The position numbers and the translations under genes were made by a program. Shown here in pieces: positions 1 to 5,656 of a DNA stretch of 14,035 nt. Position 1 is the stretch's first letter, and each line of letters opens with the position of its first letter. This stretch comes from Deltaproteobacteria bacterium (GTDB lineage: Bacteria > Desulfobacterota > Binatia > UBA9968), in the NCBI GenBank assembly GCA_020027655.1, contig JAHKKJ010000030.1, positions 1-14,035 of the forward strand, given 5' to 3'. The notes beneath the pieces were generated by a model, which saw nothing but the letters and a program-made list of their open reading frames with translations, was not told the DNA's origin and did not search any database.

Positions 1-156
1 TTTCTCGGCGGCAACATGGCTCGCCATCCCGGCAATATCGAGGACTTCCATGAGCTGCACAGGAATCTGGAAAGCCCTTGCCAAGATGCGCCCATAGGGC
101 AAAACATTTTCTGCCGTTTTCGAACTATCCAGCGGTATCAGCATCCGAGTGTACAT
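1..156 (-). CDS. Universal stress protein, N-terminal part (runs off the left edge)
   Basis: The first 52 codons of a UspA-family protein are present; the rest lies beyond the window. The start MYTRMLIPLDSSKTAENVLP has the family's opening: beta strand MLIPLD, then the SSKTAENVLPYG turn and helix that in UspA proteins begins the nucleotide-binding fold. It continues into a second strand (VQLMEVLD). Family members are small cytoplasmic dimers, often ATP-binding, induced by starvation and other stress. The ATG at 156-154 is preceded by a good ribosome site (GGAGGAGA, 160-167). An hsp20 remnant lies 45 bp upstream on the same strand, a pairing common in stress-gene clusters. The family call is firm. 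ATP binding cannot be judged because the C-terminal glycine-rich motif is missing from the window. Confidence 0.85.
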   Translation of the reverse strand, partial: MYTRMLIPLDSSKTAENVLPYGRILARAFQIPVQLMEVLDIAGMASHVAAEK

Positions 157-201
157 CTTCTCCTCCGCGTGAGTTGTTCCCGCCAATAACTCTCCCGCGC
201 G

Positions 202-348
202 TCAATCGATTTTGACTTTGACTTCCTTGGCCCTCGCTTCTTCGGTCTTGAGTAATCTTACCTCCAAGATGCCGTTTTTGAAACTTACTTTGACCTTCTC
301 ACTATGAGCCTCCTTAGGCAAATCAAGCGTTCTCATAAAAGGTCCCTA
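202..348 (-). pseudogene. Small heat-shock protein (Hsp20) C-terminal stub
   Basis: The reading frame ending at TGA 202-204 encodes GPFMRTLDLPKEAHSEKVKV and then SFKNGILEVRLLKTEEA and a Lys-rich tail. This matches the last part of an alpha-crystallin domain: the GxFxRxxxLP strand, the SFKNGILEV strand (classic A-x-x-x-N-G-V-L pattern) and a basic C-terminus. A TAG (346-348) stands just before the Gly-Pro-Phe-Met, where homologues usually have an aromatic residue such as Tyr. Further upstream the frame holds no Hsp20 sequence and soon runs into the neighbouring gene. The remainder (about two thirds of a normal 140-150 residue Hsp20) is therefore missing. A 44-codon ORF from ATG 336 remains possible behind a weak AGGGA site, but it would lack most of the chaperone fold. 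It is most likely the product of a deletion or rearrangement. Confidence 0.75.
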
Positions 349-390
349 TGAGTGTGGAATTTTTAAATGAGTAAGAATCAAGAGGCCGCA

Positions 391-1191
391 TTAACTAATC
401 GTTATCCCTCTCAATCGAGCAAACCGTTTTATCATCAGGTCAACCTTAATCAGATAGCGCTGCAGGCTGTGAGTTCCACAACGCTCGCCCGCCGTTGCGC
501 GAAAGCCTTGCGTGACGAAGGTCTCTCCCCTCTTCAATCCGCACAGGTGAATCACGGCAGCCAGCCTTTGTTGTTGAGCCAGGCTGACCTTTGGAGTGGG
601 CCGAGCAGCCAGCGTATCGACCACGCTCCGGTGGAGATGCGCGGCAGTCATTTCAATCGAATGGCTCGGTAGGGTCCGGGTATAGAAGCTGTTGAACCAG
701 CAGGAATGAAGGTCGTACCACGGACCATCGGTCACAACCTGATGATTCCGGATGCAAAACTTTCGGGCCTCCGCAAATGTTCCGTCGGTGGTTTGAAACA
801 TGCCGAGCGCACTTGAGGCCGGACGATAAACGTCGAAAGGGTTCCATGACCACTGCCAGCGCCAGTAGGTGCGAGCGATGGGATTGCCGTTGCCTTCGAC
901 CTGAGCTAGAGCGGCAAGAAATTCAGGTGAAATAATATTTGTCGAATGTTTCTCGAACAGTGATCCGTAACTCTGCCAGGTGGTCTCCGGGCTCTTTGAT
1001 AAGGAAGCGCTGATCGGGGCGAAGAGTTCACCAGGTTTCCGAATAACCTGATAGATCCAGTTGAGCGCGAAGAACCCCCCGATCCCAAGAACGCAGTACC
1101 AGACAATGCCTCCCTTCCAGCGGGACCGCGTGACCCTTCTGGACTTTTGCCTGAAATATCGCAGCGTGCCGCTATAGACATTCGCCGTCAC
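391..1191 (-). CDS. Membrane-anchored lytic transglycosylase (SLT-like domain)
   Basis: A 266-residue protein that probably cleaves the MurNAc-GlcNAc bond of peptidoglycan on the outer side of the inner membrane. After a basic N-terminus (residues 1-26, rich in Arg and Lys) comes one hydrophobic segment (about 28-46), read as an uncleaved anchor with the domain outside. The lysozyme-like core follows: FLAALAQVEGNGNP (91-104), with Glu99 as the candidate catalytic acid, then SSALGMFQTTDGTF (126-139), the counterpart of the S-x-x-G-x-M/F-Q motif of Slt-type enzymes. A later CGLKRGE and a conserved-looking RYLIKVDLMIKRF helix complete it. Cysteines in the second half could form periplasmic disulfides. 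The start is GTG (1191-1189) with GAGGG six bases upstream. It lies upstream of the Hsp20/Usp remnants on the same strand but about 40 bp from them, so co-transcription is possible. The fold assignment is fairly sure; the biological role (wall turnover or insertion of an envelope machine) is not visible. Confidence 0.7.
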   Translation of the reverse strand: MTANVYSGTLRYFRQKSRRVTRSRWKGGIVWYCVLGIGGFFALNWIYQVIRKPGELFAPISASLSKSPETTWQSYGSLFEKHSTNIISPEFLAALAQVEGNGNPIARTYWRWQWSWNPFDVYRPASSALGMFQTTDGTFAEARKFCIRNHQVVTDGPWYDLHSCWFNSFYTRTLPSHSIEMTAAHLHRSVVDTLAARPTPKVSLAQQQRLAAVIHLCGLKRGETFVTQGFRATAGERCGTHSLQRYLIKVDLMIKRFARLRGITIS

Positions 1192-1258
1192 GTAAAACCC
1201 TCAACTTCTCGGTTCTGGACCGAGGCTGCACTTTCCTAACTTGAACCTGTAGCAGAAG

Positions 1259-1286
1259 GTTAGGGCTGGGTTATCCCAGCCCTAGC
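1259..1286. repeat. Strong inverted repeat upstream of the lytic transglycosylase gene
   Basis: TAGGGCTGGG (1261-1270) and CCCAGCCCTA (1275-1284) form a perfect 10-bp stem with a TTAT loop. One G-T pair and one G-C pair extend it to 12 bp. There is no T-run on either side, so it is not a textbook intrinsic terminator. It lies 68 bp upstream of the GTG start at 1191 and just past the end of the decayed region that starts at 1316. It could be a terminator without a tract, an mRNA leader structure or a remnant of a mobile repeat. Confidence 0.6.
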
Positions 1287-1315
1287 GTGATAATGATACT
1301 ACCATTACCAGACCT

Positions 1316-1606
1316 TTATAGCCCGTTGTCAATCGACCGCCCTTGTAGTATTTGGCGGATTTCATATTCGATTCGTCGCCTCGCCGAATCAGCTGAGTCC
1401 TTTGCAGCGTAGATGAGGTAGTGCATCAACAAATCCGGCAATTGGACCGGGATCACGTGGACGCCCGCAGCATCGTCGTAAATCCTGTGATGGGTTGTAA
1501 ACCGGCGCGAGTACGCCCGTATATAAAAAAACTTTTGCGGCGCAGAATCCAGCCATTGAAGGCTGATGCGGCGATCTGATGAACGACGTTCGCTTGTGAG
1601 TCTCTG
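1316..1606 (-). other. Unrecognised 96-codon open frame, tail of the broken hydrolase locus
   Basis: Directly after the TAG (1607-1609) that ends the shifted frame of the MBL-fold remnant, the same frame stays open for 96 codons to TAA 1316-1318. It encodes a polar, coherent-looking sequence with AGVHVIPVQLPDLLMHYLIY in the middle and the amphipathic, charged helix DSADSARRRIEYEIRQIL near the end. There is no early ATG, GTG or TTG behind a ribosome site, so it is not a convincing independent gene. It may be the C-terminal half of a former gene whose 5' part is lost, or of the MBL locus after a rearrangement. I do not recognise the family. Confidence 0.35.
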
Positions 1607-1932
1607 CTACGGAGGAGACGGATCGGGCTCGAGGAAGTCAACGTGCCGGAACCCCAGCAGTTTAAGTGCATGTGAGATTAGGGGGTCTGCTGGGAGCACA
1701 CCTGACAACTCCTCGAAAGGCGGTCCAGCGATGGCAAGTCAAAGTGGTCCGGATGCCGGTGTGAAATAACGATAACGTCGATGGGTGGGAGCTGCTTGGT
1801 ATCGATTTCTCTCTTGGGACAAGAGACGACCATGCCGTCTTCAAAGGGATCCTGGAGAACCGGGTCCATGAGAATTTTCATGGGCCCCATTTCCACCAAT
1901 ACCGTGGCATGGCCCAGTAGCGTAACACGCAT
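1607..1932 (-). pseudogene. MBL-fold metallo-hydrolase, frameshifted and truncated
   Basis: The start at ATG 1932 (GGGGG about 8 bases upstream) reads MRVTLLGHATVLVEMGPMKI, then LMDPVL, and VIVISHRHPDHFDLPSLDRL. These are the N-terminal strands of a metallo-beta-lactamase fold and its metal motif in the form HRHPDH (H-x-H-x-D-H), as in the UlaG/YtnP-like branch. At about 1705-1715 the frame breaks. In the original frame the protein ends quickly (TAA 1678-1680), but the shifted frame continues the family sequence: LSGVLPADPLISHALKLLGF and then RHVDFLEPDPSPP before TAG 1607-1609. One small indel therefore explains the break, and a second event removed the rest (a normal homologue is about 250-300 residues or more). 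The remaining metal ligands and substrate pocket are absent. An inactive relic is most likely. A sequencing indel could explain the first break but not the missing half. Confidence 0.75.
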
Positions 1933-2224
1933 TTGACCCCCTAGGCCTGCGCCGAGAGCTGACGCGTTTGTCTCCTCATAACCCATCAAGGCCGAAGCGT
2001 GGACCTCGAACTGCACCGAAGTCTTATATAAGTGGAAGCACCTTCGCAAGCGGAAGAAGCACTCCGAAATGAGAAGGACGCAGGCAGGAAAGTAGGCAGC
2101 AAGCTCAACGACAAAGCCGTCAAACGAGCACGCGAACGCCCAAATATCGTTGATTTCAGAAAAAGGACTGGCCGGATGAAATCAAGCGCATGGCCTGTCG
2201 GCGGGGGAAGGAATGGAAATCCGT
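1933..2224. other. Gap without a recognisable gene
   Basis: About 290 bp between the MBL remnant and the first 33-bp repeat. Open frames occur on both strands but show no family signature. Some plus-strand codons near 2160-2215 read as a Lys/Trp/Asp-rich stretch (KKDWPDEIKRM), which may be a leftover of a lost gene. No hairpin, tRNA or promoter stands out. Confidence 0.4.
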
Positions 2225-2257
2225 AATCGTTGAACCTTGAACATGTAACTTTGAACA
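2225..2257 (+). repeat. 33-bp direct repeat, copy 1 (before the amidohydrolase)
   Basis: Begins AATCGTTGAACCTTGAACAT and ends in AACTTTGAACA. It matches copy 2 at 3908-3940 at 31 of 33 positions. Inside it the unit TTGAAC recurs with loose spacing. The last TTGAAC doubles as the -35 box of the putative amidohydrolase promoter. Such TTGAAC-rich short sequences can be dispersed genomic repeats. Confidence 0.8.
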
Positions 2258-2280
2258 GAGGCCTCGACCCCTGTTATAGT
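2251..2280 (+). promoter_or_regulatory. Candidate sigma-70 promoter of the amidohydrolase gene
   Basis: TTGAAC (2251-2256, 4 of 6 consensus bases), an 18-base spacer and TATAGT (2275-2280, 5 of 6). Transcription would start near 2287, giving a leader of about 100 bases to the ATG at 2385. No better pair is visible nearby. The call is by inspection only. Confidence 0.5.
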
Positions 2281-2288
2281 TTTGCCCA

Positions 2289-2308
2289 CATTCGCTCGCG
2301 AGTGAATG
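2289..2308. promoter_or_regulatory. 20-bp palindrome at the expected transcription start (candidate operator)
   Basis: CATTCGCTCGCGAGTGAATG is symmetric about its central CGCG (CTCGCGAG) except for one G/T pair. It begins within a few bases of the start predicted from the promoter at 2251-2280, which is the usual place for a repressor site of TetR-, GntR- or MarR-type dimers. No regulator gene lies in the window. As RNA it would form only a tight hairpin with no T-run, so a terminator is unlikely. Confidence 0.5.
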
Positions 2309-2384
2309 ACGGAGCCGCGCGCCACAATGATGTGTGATTGCGAGACCTGTTTCCGTCTTCATAGGTGCAGCAAAGGAGTTCAAA

Positions 2385-3884
2385 ATGAAAAAATTTATAG
2401 ATTCGTCTGAGAACGTCGCTCCTACAACTTCATCCTCGAAGAGTTCGGGAAGTGCCGGCATGACGCGGCGCGAATTCGCGGGCGCGGCGACAGGGATGAT
2501 CGCTGGCCTTCTCGGAAGCTCGGCTGGGGCTTTTGCCGCCGAGCCGCCCGGCAATCGCGGTCAAGCCATTTCCCAGCGAATCCTGCTCAAGGGCGGCGTG
2601 GTGCTGACTTTCGATGCGAACATCAGCGACTTCGAGAAGGCCGACGTGCTGATCGAAGGGAAGAAGATCGTCGCGGTAGAGCCCAATATCAGCGCCAACG
2701 CAACGGTGATAGACGCGTCGAAAATGATCGTCTTACCGGGCTTTATCGATTCGCATCATCACTGTTATCAGGGTGCTCTGCGTAACATCCAGACGAACGG
2801 GCTGCTTGAGGACTACTCGCGCGACATCGTGGGCGAAGCGACGCCGTTCTACCGGGCGGAGGACGCTTACGTCGGCGAACTTATCAGCGCCGTGCGAGCT
2901 CTCGACGCGGGCATCACGACGATTATGGATATCTCGCAAGTGTCGCATTCGCCGGAGCATAGCGACGCTTGCATTAAAGGCTTGATGGACTCGGGTATTC
3001 GCGCGGTGTTCGCCTACGCCAGGGGCGCGGGTCCGAAAGCACAGTACCCGCAAGACATCGAGCGGCTGCAGAAGCAATACTTCTCTTCCGCCGATCAGTT
3101 GCTGACGCTAGCTCTGGGCACGCAATTGATACAGGAACAGTGGGCGGTGGCACGCAAAGCCGGCGTGCGAATTTTTACCCACGTGGTCGGGCGGCCGGCG
3201 GGCGAAACCATTTTGTCGTGGGGCCGATCCGGGCTGATGCGGGCGGACAACGTCTATATCCACGCCACCGGCGTGAGCGCCGAACTGATGAAGATGATCG
3301 CCGATACCGGCGGCGGCCTGTCAATCGCGTCGCCCATCGAGATGACCATGCGCCACGGCATGCCGCCGCTCCAGCGCGCGCTCGATTATGGCATTCGCCC
3401 GAGTCTAAGCAGCGACGTCGAGACCACCATGGCCGCGGATATGTTTACGCAAATGCGCTCCGTGTTTACGTTACAACGCGCCATGATCAACGAACGTGCA
3501 ATCAATGGCGAGAAGAACCTGCCGCCGCTGCTAACGGCGCGCGATGTAATCGGGTTCGCGACCGTCGAAGGGGCGAAGGTCACCGGGCTTGAGCCTAAAG
3601 TCGGCACGCTCACGCCCGGCAAGGAAGCGGATATCGTCATGCTACGCACGGATCTGCCAAACGTTTTGCCATTCAATAATGCCTATGGCGCCATCGTCGC
3701 CCATATGGACACGAGCAACGTCGATACCGTGATCGTGGCCGGTAAAGTGATGAAGCGAAACGGTAAGCTCGTCGGTTTCGATATGGACCGAATCGCCGGC
3801 ATGGCCGATCGCTCGCGCAACTACATCGTCGGCAAAGTCGGCTGGCCGCGGTCGGTTCTCGATACCAGCCGCCCCGGGCGCTGA
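2385..3884 (+). CDS. Tat-exported amidohydrolase (cytosine deaminase / TRZ-ATZ-like)
   Basis: A 499-residue metal-dependent hydrolase that likely acts on a C-N bond in the periplasm. Residues 1-52 form a long Tat signal: a polar Ser-rich region, the twin-arginine motif TRREFAG (Arg28, Arg29), a hydrophobic run and a likely cut after AGAFA. The mature part has the family's small beta domain (RILLKGGVVLTFDANIS, VLIEGKKIVAV), the metal motif PGFIDSHHH (H-x-H at 124 and 126), further ligand candidates His266 (FTHVV), His293 (YIHATG) and Asp344 (SLSSDVE), and the closing EPKVGTLTPGKEADIVML strand. The MRHG loop (322-325) is typical of the TRZ/ATZ and SsnA branch. The Glu usually found three residues after the third His (H-x-x-E) is not there (Gly269), so substrate or mechanism may differ. 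The start at 2385 was chosen over an in-frame ATG at 2334 because AAAGGAG (2372-2378) precedes it. The gene stands alone, framed by two direct repeats. Confidence 0.88.
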   Translation: MKKFIDSSENVAPTTSSSKSSGSAGMTRREFAGAATGMIAGLLGSSAGAFAAEPPGNRGQAISQRILLKGGVVLTFDANISDFEKADVLIEGKKIVAVEPNISANATVIDASKMIVLPGFIDSHHHCYQGALRNIQTNGLLEDYSRDIVGEATPFYRAEDAYVGELISAVRALDAGITTIMDISQVSHSPEHSDACIKGLMDSGIRAVFAYARGAGPKAQYPQDIERLQKQYFSSADQLLTLALGTQLIQEQWAVARKAGVRIFTHVVGRPAGETILSWGRSGLMRADNVYIHATGVSAELMKMIADTGGGLSIASPIEMTMRHGMPPLQRALDYGIRPSLSSDVETTMAADMFTQMRSVFTLQRAMINERAINGEKNLPPLLTARDVIGFATVEGAKVTGLEPKVGTLTPGKEADIVMLRTDLPNVLPFNNAYGAIVAHMDTSNVDTVIVAGKVMKRNGKLVGFDMDRIAGMADRSRNYIVGKVGWPRSVLDTSRPGR

Positions 3885-3907
3885 TTCGGGCGAAGTTTTG
3901 AAATCAA

Positions 3908-3940
3908 AATCGTTGAACCTTGAACATGGAACTTTAAACA
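3908..3940 (+). repeat. 33-bp direct repeat, copy 2 (after the amidohydrolase)
   Basis: Same orientation as copy 1 at 2225-2257, with two substitutions (T to G at 3929, G to A at 3935). It starts 24 bases after the amidohydrolase stop codon. The two copies are 1683 bp apart and bracket exactly one gene with its leader. Confidence 0.8.
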
Positions 3941-3941
3941 A

Positions 3942-4028
3942 GCGGATGACGTCGCGCGCGCCAACAAGGACTTTCAGTACCTGAGCTACCTTCCCGGAAA
4001 GCTTAAAGAGAAAGATTGGTTGGATTAG
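3942..4028 (+). other. Coding-like 28-codon remnant after repeat copy 2
   Basis: The frame ending at TAG 4026-4028 reads ADDVARANKDFQYLSYLPGK and then LKEKDWLD, which looks like a genuine protein C-terminus (amphipathic, no rare-residue runs). There is no start codon before it: an in-frame TGA lies within the repeat. It could be the tail of a gene truncated at the repeat boundary. The family is not recognised, and a chance open frame cannot be excluded. Confidence 0.25.
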
Positions 4029-4401
4029 CCCGAAGCGGACAAAAGCAACGTTCAGTCGCCTTGGGATTCTAGGCTCGAAGAAAAAGATATCGGATTGCAG
4101 AAACAAGGATTGTAATGATTGTGATTTTGCTGAAGAACCCCCTGTTCGCAAAATTTCGGGACAGCAAAAATGATTAACCATGCTGAGAAAGTTGATTGTG
4201 GGGCAATTGTGAGAGAAAAATTTTGGCATTATTTTTGGCAGAGGACTTTTTCAACAGAATCGATTGTTATGCCAGACCCCAAACCCCCACCTCCGGCTGA
4301 TCCCTCCATCTCTTACCACTTAACCTCGCGGGAAATCGGCAGGAAAGCATTTTCATTGGATGCCATAACTAATTGTTTCATCAGCGGCAGCGCTTTTAGA
4401 T

Positions 4402-4431
4402 TTGACATAAGACTATTTTATCGGATATTTT
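4402..4431 (+). promoter_or_regulatory. Candidate sigma-70 promoter of the cyclase gene
   Basis: A perfect TTGACA (4402-4407), an 18-base spacer and TATTTT (4426-4431, 4 of 6) lie in an AT-rich patch. Transcription would start near 4438 and give a leader of about 170 bases before the cyclase ATG at 4610. Confidence 0.45.
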
Positions 4432-4526
4432 CTAGGCCGATTCTCAATCCGGAGCCACCCCATCATCATTGGTCCGTGCATCAGGGTCTCTTAGGAGGTT
4501 AACACACACGCCCAAGGAGGGGACTT

Positions 4527-4598
4527 ATGAGGTCCCGATCTCTACACCCCAAAAACAAATTTCTATCATTTCGCCGTTTTCCTGCTCCATCCCGCTGA
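4527..4598 (+). CDS. 23-codon upstream mini-ORF in the cyclase leader
   Basis: ATG 4527 follows a very strong ribosome site (AAGGAGG, 4514-4520) and encodes a 23-residue basic peptide, MRSRSLHPKNKFLSFRRFPA then PSR, ending at TGA 4596-4598, 11 bases before the cyclase ATG. GGGAC (4520-4524) and GTCCC (4532-4536) can pair, placing the start codon in a 7-base loop and covering part of the ribosome site. The layout fits a leader peptide that controls or couples translation of the cyclase. The peptide has no homology I recognise and no run of a single codon that would suggest classical attenuation. It may also be chance. Confidence 0.35.
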   Translation: MRSRSLHPKNKFLSFRRFPAPSR

Positions 4599-4609
4599 AA
4601 GGAAGCTCT

Positions 4610-5581
4610 ATGCCCGCCCGCAAACTCACCAGACAGGATCTCCGCGCAGCTGCGGAAAAATACAAAAACTGGGGCAAGTGGGGTCCCAACGACGAAATCG
4701 GCACGCTCAACTACACGCGACCTGAAGACATCGTCGCGGCAGCGCGGCTGGTTAAAAAGGGAAAGGTAATTTCGCTTGCGCTCAACTTCGATAACAACGG
4801 CCCGCAGGGCGCGAAGAGCAAGTACCCGGCGATGGGCCGCATCAATCCCGTGCACACGATGCTGCGCACCGGCACGGATGCCTATTCAGGCGTGCTCGAT
4901 CACCGAGGTATTCGCGCCGCCGACGACATGGTGGTCATGCCCCTGCAGTGCGGCACGCAATGGGACGGACTCGGCCACGTGTTCTACGAGAACACCATGT
5001 GGAACGGCTACGACTGCCGCGAAGTCACGTCGAACGGCGCGCAGAAATGCGGCATCGAGAAGACCAAGAACAGGATGGTGGGCCGCGGCGTGTTTCTCGA
5101 CGTGGCGCGCGCTCTCGGCAAGGAAATCCTCGAGGACGGCTACGCTATCACCTGCGCTGATCTCGACCGCAGTGCCGAGGCGCACGGCGTCGAGGTGAAG
5201 CGCGGCGACTACGTCATCGTGCGCACCGGGCAGATGGAAGCGAAGCTCAAAGCTGGGAGCTGGGACGGGTATCCCGGGGACGATGCGCCGGGGTTCGCCT
5301 TCGAGACGCTGGAATGGATCAACCGTACCGAGCTTGCAGCGCTCGCGAGCGACACCTGGGGCTGCGAGGTACGGCCGAACGAGACCGAGCCGGGCATCAA
5401 CCAGCCGTGGCACTGGATCACGATCCCGATCATGGGAATGACCATGGGCGAGATCTTTTACGTGAAGGATCTTGCTGAGGACTGCGTCGCTGACAAAGTG
5501 TACGAATTCCTGTTCGTCGCGCCGGCGATCCCTATTACCGGTGCGGTGGGGTCGCCGACCAATCCGCTGGCCATCAAGTAG
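4610..5581 (+). CDS. Cyclase family protein (kynurenine-formamidase-like fold)
   Basis: A 323-residue member of the putative cyclase family (PF04199), a metal-hydrolase fold that opens or closes cyclic amides and esters. It is longer than bacterial KynB (about 210 residues) and matches the large-cyclase branch in length. Visible family marks are KWGPNDEIGTLNY (23-35), MVVMPLQCGTQWDGLGHVFY (107-126), GRGVFLDVARALG (158-170), KRGDYVIVRTG (197-207) and PWHWITIPIMGMTMGEIF (266-283). The core H-x-G-T-H-x-D is here Q113-x-G-T-Q117-x-D119, followed by His123, so two usual His ligands are Gln. From memory, related 'GTQWD' sequences share this. The ATG at 4610 is chosen because AAAGGAAG precedes it and the family similarity begins there; the frame stays open further upstream. 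Cytoplasmic: no signal peptide. A thiamine-diphosphate enzyme gene follows after 75 bp, suggesting a shared pathway. Confidence 0.85.
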   Translation: MPARKLTRQDLRAAAEKYKNWGKWGPNDEIGTLNYTRPEDIVAAARLVKKGKVISLALNFDNNGPQGAKSKYPAMGRINPVHTMLRTGTDAYSGVLDHRGIRAADDMVVMPLQCGTQWDGLGHVFYENTMWNGYDCREVTSNGAQKCGIEKTKNRMVGRGVFLDVARALGKEILEDGYAITCADLDRSAEAHGVEVKRGDYVIVRTGQMEAKLKAGSWDGYPGDDAPGFAFETLEWINRTELAALASDTWGCEVRPNETEPGINQPWHWITIPIMGMTMGEIFYVKDLAEDCVADKVYEFLFVAPAIPITGAVGSPTNPLAIK

Positions 5582-5602
5582 CGTGCGCCGAGCGCACGTT
5601 TT
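5582..5602 (+). terminator. Hairpin with short T-run right after the cyclase stop
   Basis: CGTGCGC (5582-5588), loop CGA, GCGCACG (5592-5598), then TTTT. The stem is 7 bp and GC-rich and abuts the stop codon. The T-run is short, so it may be a partial terminator or an mRNA-stabilising end between two co-transcribed genes. Confidence 0.5.
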
Positions 5603-5623
5603 GAACAAACCGACATCGCCCAT

Positions 5624-5640
5624 CGTGCGTACGGCGCACG
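5624..5640 (+). repeat. Second CGTGCG hairpin in the cyclase-ThDP gap
   Basis: CGTGCG (5624-5629), loop TACGG, CGCACG (5635-5640). It shares both arms with the hairpin at 5582-5598 and ends 16 bases before the next ATG. No T-run follows, so it is not a terminator. It could affect ribosome access to the downstream gene, whose ribosome site is weak. Confidence 0.5.
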
Positions 5641-5656
5641 CTATAGAAAGCACATC

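Larger units (their letters stand above)
3885..4609 (+). other. Long gap between amidohydrolase and cyclase genes
   Basis: About 725 bp without an intact gene of recognisable family. It holds a weak hairpin around the amidohydrolase stop codon (CAGC/GCTG arms near 3866-3883, followed by TTTT at 3896-3899), repeat copy 2, a short coding-like remnant (3942-4028), AT-rich sequence, a candidate promoter (4402-4431) and a leader with a mini-ORF (4527-4598). The lower GC and stop-rich frames contrast with both flanking genes. Confidence 0.55.

Noticed and set aside
391..672. A plus-strand open frame of about 100 codons starting near 367
   Set aside because: It is antisense to the lytic transglycosylase, whose domain motifs make the minus strand the coding one.
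3642..4229. A 195-codon minus-strand open frame over the amidohydrolase 3' end and the gap
   Set aside because: Half of it is antisense to the amidohydrolase. The rest crosses the direct repeat and shows no motif or ribosome site.
4170..4502. A plus-strand frame with a Pro-rich stretch (PDPKPPPPADP) before the cyclase
   Set aside because: There is no convincing ribosome site or homology, and the frame covers the candidate promoter and leader. It is probably noncoding.
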